Shown here: one piece after another, positions 19,923 to 28,991 of the stretch
Layout of the letters: each line of letters starts with the position of its first letter
Position numbering within the stretch: position 1 is the first letter of the stretch
Origin: Mesorhizobium sp. LHD-90
GTDB lineage: Bacteria; Pseudomonadota; Alphaproteobacteria; Rhizobiales; Rhizobiaceae
Direction: 5' to 3'
NCBI RefSeq assembly: GCF_030929505.1
Contig: NZ_JAVFVV010000015.1
Location: 1 to 64,000 of the forward strand
Length of the DNA: 64,000 nucleotides
Notes under the pieces: model-generated
The model's input: only the letters and a program-made list of their open reading frames with translations
Databases searched by the model: none
What the model was told of the DNA's origin: nothing
Made by a program: the position numbers and the translations under genes

Positions 19923-20311
19923 CCCACCGGTCCCGGCGAGGCCGCGCCCTCGCGTTCCAGTTGGCGCAGTTCCGCCCTGGCGGCCTCGTGCATGTCGAAG
20001 GCAATGCCGGTCGCGCTGGCCAGGATCGAATCGAGCAGGCCGGGGAAGCGCTGGTCGAGGTCGGCGCGGCGCAGCGAGATCAGCCGGTTGGTGCCGCGCA
20101 CCTCCGTCCGCGTGATGCCGGCTTCCCGCAGCTTGGCGAGGTGGTAGCTGACATTGGTCTTGGAGCCGAGGTCGAGGAAGCGGCTGCAGTTGATCTCAAA
20201 ACCCTCGTTGCGGGCGAGGTAGCCGACGATCGACAGGCGCGTCTGGTCGCCGAGCACGGAAAGCACGGTCGCCAGTTCGATCTGTTCGGTCGATGGATGA
20301 AAGAGCGACAT
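19919..20311 (-). CDS. ArsR family transcriptional regulator
   Basis: About 130 residues from ATG 20311. The winged-helix pattern of ArsR/SmtB proteins is present: QIELATVLSVLGDQTRLSIVGYLA, then the recognition helix SKTNVSYHLAKLREAGITRTEVRGTNRLISLRR. No metal-binding CxC is evident in the alpha-3 helix, but a lone Cys (INCSRFLDLGS) sits just before the recognition helix. It is divergent from an MFS exporter, with the palindrome 20426-20443 between them, and overlaps by 4 bp with the decayed metallophosphoesterase. An alternative ATG at 20329 adds six residues. It probably represses the exporter. Confidence 0.82.
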   Translation of the reverse strand: MSLFHPSTEQIELATVLSVLGDQTRLSIVGYLARNEGFEINCSRFLDLGSKTNVSYHLAKLREAGITRTEVRGTNRLISLRRADLDQRFPGLLDSILASATGIAFDMHEAARAELRQLEREGAASPGPVG

Positions 20312-20425
20312 TGCCGGCAGAATTCCCATGGGTATCCGACGCCGCCGGTCTCCTGACACGTGCTGGCGGGAGACTTGCGCGACGACTGCCCGGCACATTG
20401 ACATAGCCGCCAACCGGGTTCAATA

Positions 20426-20443
20426 GTTCAACGATTGTTGAAC
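20426..20443. promoter_or_regulatory. ArsR-type operator upstream of the MFS gene
   Basis: GTTCAAC (20426-20432) and GTTGAAC (20437-20443) form a perfect inverted repeat with a 4-base spacer, 13 bases before the MFS start codon. It contains the TTCAA-N-TTGAA style of ArsR family sites. Binding by the adjacent ArsR protein would block the ribosome-proximal promoter region of the exporter. Confidence 0.7.
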
Positions 20444-20455
20444 CAAGGGTTTCCC

Positions 20456-21625
20456 ATGGACAGACGTCTTCTCTGGCTGGCCGTCGGCGCCTTCGCCACG
20501 AGCACGGTTGCCTTCGTCTTCGCCGGCCTGCTGCCGCTGATCTCGGCGTCGGCGGGCATTTCGGTCTCGGACGCCGGGCATCTCGTCACCACCTATTCGC
20601 TGGCCTATGCTATCGGCACGCCGATCCTGTCGACACTGGCAGGCGCCGCCGACCGCCGGCGGGTGATCGCGCTGGCGCTGCTGATCTTCATGACCGGCAA
20701 CGCACTGGCCGCCGCAAGCGATTCCTTCGCCACGCTGCTCGGCGCCCAGGTGATCATGGGCATGTCGGCCGGTCTGTTCGCCGCAACCGCGCAGGCAACG
20801 GCGGTCGCCTTGGCCGGACCGGAGCACCGCGCCAGGGCGGTTGCCACGGTGCTGGGCGGCACCACTTTCGCCGTCGCGCTCGGCGCGCCGCTCGCCTCGC
20901 TGGTCGGCAACCTCGCGGGCTGGCGCTCCGCCTATCTGGTCGTTGCCGCGCTTGCCCTGATCTGCCTCCTCGTCTTGTGGACGCAACTGCCGCGCGGCAT
21001 TCCCGGCTTGAAACTGTCGCTGTCGGAACGCTTCGCCGCGATCAGCCGCCCCGGCATCCTGCCGTCGCTTCTGGTGACGCTGCTCTACCTGACCGGCGGC
21101 TTCATCATCGTCGCCTATATGGCGCCCCTGGCGCTGAGCGCCGGCCTGTCCGTCGCTGTGCTGCCGGCCATGCTGCTCGCCTTCGGCATCGGCGCGGTCG
21201 CCGGCAACTATGCCAGTGGCGTGCTCGCCGACCGACTGGGGCCCTCGCGCATGATCGTCATGGCATTGCTGGCTTCGGCGGCGATCTGCGCGGCGATCTC
21301 GGCGATCCTCGAATTCCTGCCGTCTTCCGTTGCCGGCCCGTTGCTGATCGGCATCATGCTTCCCTGGGGATTCATCGGCTGGACCTTCCCGCCGGCGCAG
21401 GCGAGCCGGCTGGTCGGCCATGCGCCGGAACTCGCCAATCTCACTTTGCCCCTGAACGTCTCGGCCATGTATTTCGGCATCGCTGCGGGCAGCTTCATCG
21501 GCGGCCGTTTGCTGGAAGTCGCGCCTGCGTCGGAACTCGGCATCGCCGCGGCGCCCTTCCCGCTCGTCGCGCTGGCCGTGACGCTGCTGACCTGCCGCCG
21601 CCGCGCCGGAGTTCCAGCCGTCTGA
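20456..21625 (+). CDS. MFS transporter, DHA1/AraJ-like exporter
   Basis: 389 residues with 12 predicted membrane helices. The loop between helices 2 and 3 holds a GAADRRR variant of the MFS signature, and the fourth helix region VIMGMSAGLFAATAQATAVALAGPEHRARA resembles the AraJ/SotB/ChlH branch. AAGGG at 20445-20449 supports ATG 20456; an upstream TTG lies within the operator. Being divergent from an ArsR regulator suggests efflux of a small inducer, with the substrate unknown. Confidence 0.87.
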   Translation: MDRRLLWLAVGAFATSTVAFVFAGLLPLISASAGISVSDAGHLVTTYSLAYAIGTPILSTLAGAADRRRVIALALLIFMTGNALAAASDSFATLLGAQVIMGMSAGLFAATAQATAVALAGPEHRARAVATVLGGTTFAVALGAPLASLVGNLAGWRSAYLVVAALALICLLVLWTQLPRGIPGLKLSLSERFAAISRPGILPSLLVTLLYLTGGFIIVAYMAPLALSAGLSVAVLPAMLLAFGIGAVAGNYASGVLADRLGPSRMIVMALLASAAICAAISAILEFLPSSVAGPLLIGIMLPWGFIGWTFPPAQASRLVGHAPELANLTLPLNVSAMYFGIAAGSFIGGRLLEVAPASELGIAAAPFPLVALAVTLLTCRRRAGVPAV

Positions 21626-21951
21626 TACTGCAGGCCGCGGCAACGCCGCAAAGACCCTGCCGGATTCCGAGAAGTACACACCGGGCGGACCAAAAGCTTG
21701 CCTTTCGGTCTGCCGCGGCGGGAATACATACGGCAAGGTCAGTAAAGGGCCAGCGCCCTAGCAGAGAAGTCCGTAACAGACTGGCCGAACCGGCGTTTTT
21801 CGCACAACCATCTGCAACTTACGTAGAATTTCCACTGCTACCGTGAAGTTCGGCTAGGCCCCGCCGGTCTCATTTTGCCGGACAAGGAAAGTCCTGCTTA
21901 AGCTTTGGGTGTCATCTTGCCTGGCGTGCCAGTTGCCAAGAGTGACCTGCC
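21626..21951. other. Intergenic gap between MFS and GGDEF-EAL genes
   Basis: About 325 bases without a convincing gene. I see no strong terminator, riboswitch or repeat here. The last 50 bases carry GAGGAGA at 21954-21960, next to the candidate TTG starts of the following gene. Confidence 0.5.
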
Positions 21952-24618
21952 TTGAGGAGATTGAGCCTCGCCCGGGCCCGGCGGATGTTGTTCTCGCCGA
22001 GCACCTTGCCGGCCGCGGTCGCGGCCGGGGTCATTGCCTTGCTCGGCATTTTCGCCGACCATCAGAACATCATCCTCCACCAGCAGGCGGCACGCGCCGA
22101 GGTTCTCGCCAAAATCAACGTCATCCGCGCCAAGCTTGAGGGCGGAATCAACGGCAACGTGCAACTGGCGCGAGGCCTCGCCGCCATGATCGAGGCGGAG
22201 CCCGATCTCGGTGAACAGCGCTTTCAGCAACTGGCAAACCGCCTCTTCTCGGCGGACAACCAGCTCCGCAACGTCGCCGTTGCGCCCAACTTCGTCGTGA
22301 CGATGGTCTACCCCCTTGAGGCCAACAAAGCGGCGATCGGGCTCGACTATCTGAAGAACGAGCGGCAGGCGGCCTCCGCATTGCGTGCCCGCGATACCGG
22401 CGAAATGGTCCTGACCGGGCCTGTCGACCTCGTGCAGGGCGGCAAGGGACTGATCGGCCGCTTTCCCGTGTTCACCGGCGACGACGCCAACCGCAAATTC
22501 TGGGGACTGGTGTCCGTCGTGGTCGATGTCGACCGCCTCTATCGCGACAGCGGCCTTCTGGCGGACAAGGAAATAGAGATCGCGCTGGTCGGCCAGGACT
22601 CGCCGGAGGAGAAGAGCGTGCAGTTCTTCGGGCCGCCCGGGCTCCTTGCCGAGCAGCCCGTCACGGTCGCCGTGTCGTTGCCTTCCGGAGCCTCCTGGCA
22701 GATCGCGGCCGTCCCGGCGGAAGGCTGGAACGTCACGCCGGACAACGCCTGGTGGCTGCGGGCCCTGATCGCCGCCGCGATTGCGCTGGTGGCCATACCA
22801 ATTGCCTTCGCGGCACGTTTCTACGCCGACAGACAGAAGAACTATCTCGCGCTGCATCGCCGCGAAGCCCAACTGAGAAAACTGTCGCAGCGGCTCGAAC
22901 TGGCGCTCGATGCCTCCCGTATCGGCGTGTGGGAGCATGACCTCGGCACCGACGAAGTCATCTGGGACGACCGCCTCTACGAAATCTACGGCGCTCAGCG
23001 AAAGCAGAAGCGACGAACCTATCAGGATTGGGTCGGCGCCATCCACCCTGACGACCTGGAGATGGCCGAGAACGACTTCAACACCGCGGTAGAGGAGAAC
23101 CGCCCCTATTCTTCGAAGTATCGCATCATTCGGCCCGACGGGCAGATCCGTCACATCCGGACCCATGCAACGATCTTCCGCGACCCGGATGACACGCCGA
23201 AGATGATCGGCGCCGAATGGGACGTGACCGCCGACGTGGCGCTCAACAAGGACCTCGAGAGGGCAAAGATCCTGGCAGAGATCAGAGCCACGGAACTCGA
23301 GACGGTAAAGGCCCGCATCGAGCACAATGCACTGCACGACTCCCTCACCGGGCTGCCGAACCGCCGTTATCTGGACGAGGAATTGACGAGGCTCGCCGCC
23401 CCGAACCGGCACGACGACAAAGACATCGCCCTGCTGCATATCGATCTCGACCGCTTCAAGCAGATCAACGACACGCTGGGCCACGCCGCCGGCGACGCGA
23501 TGCTGGTGCATGCGGCCCAGGTGCTCAGGCAGAATGTGCGCAAGGGCGATTTCGTCGCGCGCATCGGCGGCGACGAATTCGTGGTCGTCTGCCTGGTGCA
23601 GCCCGGCCAGAATCACATCGAGGATATCGCCCAGCGCATTATCCGCTACATGCGGCGTCCCGTTGCCTACGAGGGTCACCAGTGCCGTATCGGGGTGAGC
23701 ATCGGCATTGCCACCGAGACCAGGGACAAGGCGGATCCGGCGCAAATGCTGGTCAATGCCGACATCGCCCTCTATCGGGCAAAGAGCCGAGGCCGCAACC
23801 GCTACGAGTTCTTCACCACCGCCCTGCAGGCCGAGATCATACGAAACAAGCACCTTGCCGACGAGATTCTCGGCGGGCTGGAACGCAACGAGTTCGTCGC
23901 CTACTACCAGCCGCAGTTCCACGCCGACACGCTGGAAATCGCCGGAGTCGAGGCGCTGGTCCGCTGGGCGCATCCGACCGAAGGGCTGCTTACGCCCGAC
24001 GCCTTCCTCAAGACCGCCGACGAACTCAACGTCGTCTCCACCATCGACCGGATCGTGCTCGAGCAGACGCTCGCCAATTTCGAGCGGTGGAACCGGACGA
24101 GCCTGCTGGTGCCGCGCGTCTCGGTCAACGTCTCTGCCCGCCGGCTACGCGACGAGGAACTGATCCAAAGCCTGAGGCGCCTCGACATCCGCCCCGGCAT
24201 CCTGTCCTTCGAACTGCTGGAGTCGATCTTCCTCGACGACACCGACGAGATCGTCGCCTGGAACGTCGACCGCATCAAGGAATTCGGCATCGACATCGAG
24301 ATCGACGATTTCGGCACCGGCTACGCCTCGATCGTCAGTCTGCTCAAGTTGCAGCCGCGCAGGCTCAAGATCGACCGGCAGCTCATCCTGCCCATCGTCA
24401 AGTCCGTCAGGCAGCGGCAACTGGTCGAATCGATCATCGAGATCGGCAAGACGCTGGGCATCGACGTCGTCGCCGAGGGCGTCGAGACGATGGAGCATGC
24501 CCGGATCCTCAAGAAGCTCGGCTGCGACAAGCTGCAGGGCCATGCCTTCGGCCCTGCCATAGGCGCTCCGGCGCTGGAGGATTTCATCCGCAGCGAACGC
24601 TGGCGCACGGCGTCCTGA
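21952..24618 (+). CDS. Membrane CHASE-PAS-GGDEF-EAL cyclic-di-GMP protein
   Basis: Up to 888 residues. A first membrane helix (about 15-35) and a second (about 265-290) flank a periplasmic CHASE-type sensor (RAKLEGGINGNVQLARGLAA...), followed by a PAS domain (ALDASRIGVWEHDLGTDEVIWDDRLYEIYG) and a GGDEF domain. The GGDEF domain has an intact GGDEF motif at about residue 538 and an RKGD inhibitory I-site five residues before it. The EAL domain is also intact (EALVRW near 667, NVSAR, ELLES, DDFGTGYAS, KIDRQ, EGVE). Both synthesis and hydrolysis of c-di-GMP are therefore possible, with feedback at the I-site. The start is uncertain: TTG 21952, TTG 21961 or ATG 21985 all precede the first helix and none has ideal spacing. 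Confidence 0.93.
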   Translation: MRRLSLARARRMLFSPSTLPAAVAAGVIALLGIFADHQNIILHQQAARAEVLAKINVIRAKLEGGINGNVQLARGLAAMIEAEPDLGEQRFQQLANRLFSADNQLRNVAVAPNFVVTMVYPLEANKAAIGLDYLKNERQAASALRARDTGEMVLTGPVDLVQGGKGLIGRFPVFTGDDANRKFWGLVSVVVDVDRLYRDSGLLADKEIEIALVGQDSPEEKSVQFFGPPGLLAEQPVTVAVSLPSGASWQIAAVPAEGWNVTPDNAWWLRALIAAAIALVAIPIAFAARFYADRQKNYLALHRREAQLRKLSQRLELALDASRIGVWEHDLGTDEVIWDDRLYEIYGAQRKQKRRTYQDWVGAIHPDDLEMAENDFNTAVEENRPYSSKYRIIRPDGQIRHIRTHATIFRDPDDTPKMIGAEWDVTADVALNKDLERAKILAEIRATELETVKARIEHNALHDSLTGLPNRRYLDEELTRLAAPNRHDDKDIALLHIDLDRFKQINDTLGHAAGDAMLVHAAQVLRQNVRKGDFVARIGGDEFVVVCLVQPGQNHIEDIAQRIIRYMRRPVAYEGHQCRIGVSIGIATETRDKADPAQMLVNADIALYRAKSRGRNRYEFFTTALQAEIIRNKHLADEILGGLERNEFVAYYQPQFHADTLEIAGVEALVRWAHPTEGLLTPDAFLKTADELNVVSTIDRIVLEQTLANFERWNRTSLLVPRVSVNVSARRLRDEELIQSLRRLDIRPGILSFELLESIFLDDTDEIVAWNVDRIKEFGIDIEIDDFGTGYASIVSLLKLQPRRLKIDRQLILPIVKSVRQRQLVESIIEIGKTLGIDVVAEGVETMEHARILKKLGCDKLQGHAFGPAIGAPALEDFIRSERWRTAS

Positions 24619-24752
24619 GCGGCCCCCCGTTCAGGAGGGCGGACCGCCGCCTGGATGCATTGAAAAGCTGTGACTTACGGCAACGCTTCGGCTAGTTTCC
24701 GGTTTAACGGAGGTGGACAAGCATCCGCCCAGCCAACGCAGGGAGCAAGCAT

Positions 24753-25676
24753 ATGCTTTGGAAAGGCCGCAGGCAGAGCCAGAATGTCGAGGATGCCCGC
24801 GGCGGCGGGCTCGGCGGCCAGCAGGGCGGGCCGTTCGGCCGGCCGGGCGGCGGAGGCATGCGCATCCCGATCGGGCGCGGCGGCGCCGGTGGCGGCTTGT
24901 CGACCATCATCATCCTGGTCGTCCTGTTCTTCGCGCTCAGGGCCTGCGGCATCGACCCGCTCGAACTTCTATCGCAGGGCGAACAGCAGGTTCCGGGCGG
25001 CGGCGGCCAGATCACCCAGCAACAGGGCACACCCGCCAGCGACGAGATGACCCAGTTCGTCTCCACTATCCTGGCCGAGACGGAGGAAACCTGGAACGGC
25101 ATCTTCAAGGCCGAGGGGGGCCAATACGAGGAACCGAAGCTGGTGCTGTTTTCGGGCGGCATCGCCTCGGCTTGCGGCTATGCCTCGTCGGCATCCGGCC
25201 CGTTCTATTGCCCCGGTGACCGGAAGGTCTATCTGGACACCGCCTTCTTCGACCAGCTTTCGCGCCAGTTCGGCGCGTCCGGCGACTTCGCCGAGGCCTA
25301 TGTGATCGCCCACGAGGTTGGACATCACGTCCAGAACCTGATCGGCGTGCTGCCGAAATTCAACCAGATGCGGCAGCAGATGCCGGAGGCGGAGGCCAAC
25401 CAGATGTCGATGCGCGTCGAGTTGCAGGCCGACTGCTTTGCCGGCGTGTGGGGCCATTTCACCGATCAGAAGGGCATCCTGGAACGCGGCGATCTCGAGG
25501 AAGCGCTGAACGCCGCCACGCAGATCGGCGACGACACCTTGCAGCGCCGCACCCAGGGCTACGTCGTGCCGGAGAGCTTCAACCACGGCACCAGCGCGCA
25601 GCGCCAGAAGTGGTTCGCAGCCGGTTTCAAGAGCGGAAAATTGTCGGACTGCGACACGTTCAACAATCCGATCTGA
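24753..25676 (+). CDS. YpfJ-like neutral zinc metallopeptidase (membrane-anchored)
   Basis: 307 residues. A Gly/Arg-rich N-terminus is followed by one membrane helix (about 50-65), then the zinc metallopeptidase domain with HEVGHH at residues 187-192 and a downstream ELQADCFAGVWGH, which supplies the third ligand. This matches the YpfJ/neutral zinc metallopeptidase family, whose bacterial substrates are unknown. GGGAG about ten bases upstream supports the start. It converges on carA, with a strong hairpin between them. Confidence 0.9.
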   Translation: MLWKGRRQSQNVEDARGGGLGGQQGGPFGRPGGGGMRIPIGRGGAGGGLSTIIILVVLFFALRACGIDPLELLSQGEQQVPGGGGQITQQQGTPASDEMTQFVSTILAETEETWNGIFKAEGGQYEEPKLVLFSGGIASACGYASSASGPFYCPGDRKVYLDTAFFDQLSRQFGASGDFAEAYVIAHEVGHHVQNLIGVLPKFNQMRQQMPEAEANQMSMRVELQADCFAGVWGHFTDQKGILERGDLEEALNAATQIGDDTLQRRTQGYVVPESFNHGTSAQRQKWFAAGFKSGKLSDCDTFNNPI

Positions 25677-25700
25677 GGTTTCGCGACGCCCGGCGGCCGC

Positions 25701-25725
25701 CGGGATCGCCGGAGCGGCGATCCCG
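25701..25725. terminator. Hairpin between convergent metallopeptidase and carA genes
   Basis: CGGGATCGCC (25701-25710) pairs perfectly with GGCGATCCCG (25716-25725) across a 5-base loop. It sits in the 57-bp space between two convergent stop codons. No clear T-run follows on either strand, so it is a stable hairpin and only a possible bidirectional terminator. Confidence 0.5.
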
Positions 25726-25733
25726 GTCTGGCG

Positions 25734-26939
25734 TCAGGCCCGCTCGGGCAGCGCCGGCTCGCCCTTGCGGGCGCGGATCAGGTTGACGAAGCGCCGGAAC
25801 AGGTAGTGCGAATCCTGCGGGCCGGGCGAGGCTTCCGGATGGTGCTGCACCGAAAACACCGGCTTGCCGGCAAGCGATATGCCGCAATTCGAGCCGTCGA
25901 ACAGCGACACATGCGTCTCCTCGACACCAGCGGGCAGGCTTGCCGAATCCACGGCAAAGCCATGGTTCATCGAGACGATCTCGACCTTGCCGGTGGTATG
26001 GTCCTTCACCGGATGGTTGGCGCCGTGATGGCCCTGGTGCATCTTGACTGTTGTGCCCCCGACAGCCAGCGCCAGCATCTGGTGGCCGAGGCAGATGCCG
26101 AACACCGGGATGTCGGTGTCGAGCAGGCCGCGGATCACCGGCACGGCGTATTCGCCGGTGGCCGCCGGGTCGCCGGGACCGTTGGAGAGGAAGATGCCGT
26201 CGGGCTGCAGCGCCATGATGTCTTCCGCACTGGTCTGGGCCGGCACCACCGTGACCTTGCCGCCCAGCCCGGCGATGAGGCGAAGGATGTTGCGCTTGAC
26301 GCCATAGTCGATGGCGACGACGTGGAACGTCGGCGCGTCCTGCCGGCCAAACCCCTCGTTCCACACCCACGGCTCCTCGGTCCACACCGAAGACTGGCCG
26401 GAGGTGACGTCCTTCGCCAGGTCGAGGCCGACAAGGCCGGACCAGGCAGCAGCCTGCCGCTTGAGATCGTCGATGTCGAAGCGGCCGTCCGGCGCATGGG
26501 CGATTACGGCGTTGGGCATGCCCTTCTCGCGGATCAGCGCGGTCAGGGCGCGGGTGTCGATGCCGCTCATGGCGACGATGCCGCGCCGCTTCAGCCAGCG
26601 GTCGAGGCTTTCGGCTGCGCGATAGTTGGAAGGATTGGTGACGTCGGCCTTGAAGACGGCGCCTACGGCCCCGGCGCGCGCGGCCGGGTTCAAATCCTCG
26701 ATGTCCTCCCCGTTGACGCCGATATTGCCGATATGCGGGAAGGTGAAGGCGACGATCTGGCGGGCGTAGGATGGATCGGTGAGGATCTCCTGGTAGCCGG
26801 TGAGCGCCGTGTTGAAGCAGACTTCCGCCACCGCGCTGCCGGTCGCGCCAAGCCCTCGCCCGCGGATCACGGTGCCGTCGGCCAGCACAAGGGCAGCGGT
26901 CAGCAGTTCGGCTCCCCAGGGGGCGGTCGAGGCGGTCAT
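25734..26939 (-). CDS. carA: Carbamoyl-phosphate synthase small (glutaminase) subunit
   Basis: 401 residues. CarA hydrolyses glutamine and passes ammonia to CarB. The class I glutamine amidotransferase triad is visible: Cys283 in VFGICLGHQML, and His367/Glu369 in HHPEAS. The N-terminal CarA domain has EVCFNTALTGYQEILTDPSYA, typical of the family. ATG 26939 is preceded by GGAG; a 28-residue upstream extension does not resemble CarA. carB lies about 12 kb away on the same strand, so the genes are not an operon, as is common in Rhizobiales. A GatB/YqeY gene lies divergently upstream, the usual rhizobial arrangement. Confidence 0.97.
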   Translation of the reverse strand: MTASTAPWGAELLTAALVLADGTVIRGRGLGATGSAVAEVCFNTALTGYQEILTDPSYARQIVAFTFPHIGNIGVNGEDIEDLNPAARAGAVGAVFKADVTNPSNYRAAESLDRWLKRRGIVAMSGIDTRALTALIREKGMPNAVIAHAPDGRFDIDDLKRQAAAWSGLVGLDLAKDVTSGQSSVWTEEPWVWNEGFGRQDAPTFHVVAIDYGVKRNILRLIAGLGGKVTVVPAQTSAEDIMALQPDGIFLSNGPGDPAATGEYAVPVIRGLLDTDIPVFGICLGHQMLALAVGGTTVKMHQGHHGANHPVKDHTTGKVEIVSMNHGFAVDSASLPAGVEETHVSLFDGSNCGISLAGKPVFSVQHHPEASPGPQDSHYLFRRFVNLIRARKGEPALPERA

Positions 26940-27211
26940 GGCGGGCTCCGTCAAAAAGTCCGGCGCTTGCAAACAAGCGCGCGGAAAGCCATATAACGCA
27001 ACGAAGCACGGCCTGCCGCGCAAATCGCCGGACCCGTGACGTCATGTTGCAATCTATGCAAGGCACGCACATAGGCGATGCCTCCCGGCGGGTCAACAAT
27101 CGCGGCCCGGCCCGACACCATTTATCTTTCGTCAGGAAATGGTCGGCACGGCTGGATTTTGCGTGGCCGGGCGGCTAGCGCTAATGTCCGCCTGCGAAAA
27201 GGAGAACCGAA

Positions 27212-27661
27212 ATGCGCACGGCCATCGCCGAAGCCCTGAAAACCTCTCTCAAGGCCCAGGACAAGCGCCGCACCTCGACCCTGCGGCTGATCAACGCCGC
27301 GATCCAGGACCGCGACATCGCCAACCGTGGCGCCGGCAAGGACCCGGTCAACGACGAGGAGATCCTGCAGATCCTGGCCAAGATGGTGAAGCAGCGCGAG
27401 GAGTCGGCGGCCGCCTTCGAGCAGGGCAACCGGCTGGAGCTGGCCGAGCAGGAGCGCCAGGAGATCGAAATCATCCGCGAGTTCCTGCCGAAGCAGCTCG
27501 GCGAGGAAGAGGTCAAGCGCGCCTGCCGCCAGGTGGTCGACGAGGTCGGGGCCGAGGGCCTGCGCGACATGGGCCGCTGCATGAACGCGCTCAAGGAGAA
27601 GTATCCGGGCAAGATGGACTTCGGCAAGGCCAGCGGCATCGTCAAGTCGATGCTGCAGTAG
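27212..27661 (+). CDS. GatB/YqeY domain-containing protein
   Basis: 149 residues, the full length of a stand-alone YqeY protein. Recognisable features are TLRLINAAIQDRDIANR, the MVKQREESAAAFEQGNRLELAEQERQEIEIIREFLPKQL block, and the C-terminal DFGKASGIVKSMLQ. These resemble the tail domain of the GatB subunit of Asp/Glu-tRNA amidotransferase and may bind tRNA; the free protein's role is unclear. AAGGAG precedes the ATG. In related genomes it usually sits between carA and dnaG; here dnaG is separated from it by about 9 kb of accessory genes. Confidence 0.92.
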   Translation: MRTAIAEALKTSLKAQDKRRTSTLRLINAAIQDRDIANRGAGKDPVNDEEILQILAKMVKQREESAAAFEQGNRLELAEQERQEIEIIREFLPKQLGEEEVKRACRQVVDEVGAEGLRDMGRCMNALKEKYPGKMDFGKASGIVKSMLQ

Positions 27662-28041
27662 GCCGGCTTCCCTCTCTGTAACGGGGCACATGACCCTGTT
27701 CCGGACAGGTGACGGTTTCAGGTATCTCGGTTCGGAAGACGAAGAGGAACTGTTCAACCCACTGCGGCTCGACTGCTTCTTGCCCGCTCGCGTCGACAGA
27801 GTGCTGGCCCGGGCAGTTCGCCCGGGCCCGCATTTCAAACTGTGCTGGCGGAGACGAGAATTAGAGCGTGTCGCGCCCAATCGGGTTCATTCTGTTTCTC
27901 GTTTGGCGAGGCGATCCACGAGGAGGATGGCGCGGGTCGTGCTGGTGGCACGGCCAAGTCCATCCGACGAAGTGGGCACTGACGTGAGACCCTGACTTTC
28001 CTCCAGATTTGGGCAGAGTCCGTCGGTCATGGAGACGGACG

Positions 28042-28101
28042 TTGCGACCCTCGCGGTTCACTGAGCAACAGACTATCGGGTTGCTCAAGGAGCAGGAGTC
28101 G
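28042..28101 (+). mobile_element. IS3-family orfA remnant (transposase scrap) in a degenerate gap
   Basis: One frame encodes SRFTEQQTIGLLKEQES, close to the conserved N-terminus of IS3-family (IS407-type) OrfA transposases (RFTEEQIIGxLKExE). It is cut off after about 17 codons, so only a scrap remains. The surrounding gap (27662-28178) has no intact gene and looks like stacked debris of mobile sequences. A half copy of the GC-rich palindrome follows at 28143. Confidence 0.65.
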
Positions 28102-28142
28102 CCCCGGCTCGCTCAACTCCACTTCGTTCCATTGGCTCGTCG

Positions 28143-28175
28143 ACCCTCCCCTCAAGTGGAGGGTAAAGTCGGCAT
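28143..28175. repeat. Half copy of the 5252-5395 palindrome family
   Basis: ACCCTCCCCTCAAGTGGAGG followed by GTAAAGTCGGCATG matches the right end of the element at 5371-5404, which reads ACCCTCCCCTCAAGGGGGAG followed by GGGAAGTCGGCAC. The opposite arm is absent. It abuts the 3' end of the carbonic anhydrase gene. Confidence 0.7.
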
Positions 28176-28178
28176 GCC

Positions 28179-28883
28179 TCACGCCAGGAAAGTCACCTTG
28201 CCCGTCGCAAGGTCGTGCATGGCGCCGGCGATGCGCAACTCGCCTGCCTCGACAAGAGCGGCCAGCACTTCGCTGCGCTCGGTGAGTTGCGCGACGGCGC
28301 GACGCACGTTTTCTTCCGCGACCGCCTGCACGAAGTCATGATTGGCGGAGGTGCGTTCAGCATCGGTCTTCACCGCATCCGCGGCCGGTCGGATGTTGGC
28401 CAGCATCGCGGTGAGATTGCCGAGCTTCACGTCGTCCACCGCGCCCTTGATGGCGCCACAGGAAGAGTGGCCGAGCACGACGATGGCCCGGGCGCCCGCC
28501 ACCTTGGTGGCGAATTCGAAGCTGCCAAGAATGTCGGTGTCGACGAAATTGCCGGCGATGCGGGCGCAGAACACGTCGCCGATGCGCTGGTCGAAGACCA
28601 GTTCCGGCGGCACGCGCGAATCGATGCAGCCGAGGATCGCCGCGAACGGCGCCTGCGCATGCGCCGTCTCCTTGACCTGCGCCATCAGATCGCAATTGAT
28701 CGTGGCGCCGGAAACAAAACGCTGGTTGCCGGCCTTCAGCCGCTCGATCGCCTCGGCCGGGCTGACCGCATTCCGCCGCTCTGGCGTGAACACCGCGCAG
28801 TCGGGAGCGGCGGCGAAGGCGTTCGAGGCAACAATTGTGGCTGCGAGCGGCAGGCAGCCGCAGAAGAGACGGCGTGTGAGCAT
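28179..28883 (-). CDS. Periplasmic beta-class carbonic anhydrase
   Basis: 234 residues. Beta-carbonic anhydrases interconvert CO2 and bicarbonate at a zinc site. Ligands are present: Cys86 with the Asp88/Arg90 dyad in GCIDSR, then His139 and Cys142 in GHSSCG. The N-terminus (MLTRRLFCGCLPLAATIVASNAFA) is an export signal with a twin-Arg pair, so the enzyme is probably periplasmic. ATG 28883 has GGGGGA four bases upstream. Located next to a Na/Pi cotransporter gene on the same strand, though separated by about 100 bases from it. Confidence 0.9.
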   Translation of the reverse strand: MLTRRLFCGCLPLAATIVASNAFAAAPDCAVFTPERRNAVSPAEAIERLKAGNQRFVSGATINCDLMAQVKETAHAQAPFAAILGCIDSRVPPELVFDQRIGDVFCARIAGNFVDTDILGSFEFATKVAGARAIVVLGHSSCGAIKGAVDDVKLGNLTAMLANIRPAADAVKTDAERTSANHDFVQAVAEENVRRAVAQLTERSEVLAALVEAGELRIAGAMHDLATGKVTFLA

Positions 28884-28991
28884 TGATCCCCCAACCATGC
28901 CCGGAGTCCGCATGATGCGGGCTCACCCGTCATTCCATTAACAGACCATGATTAAGCGTCCGTTCGAGCGCCAGATAGGATTGTATGGATA

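Noticed and set aside
27662-27850. Beginning of an IS element at the yqeY 3' end
   Set aside because: No terminal repeats or transposase motif can be paired with it; only the orfA scrap at 28042 is supported.
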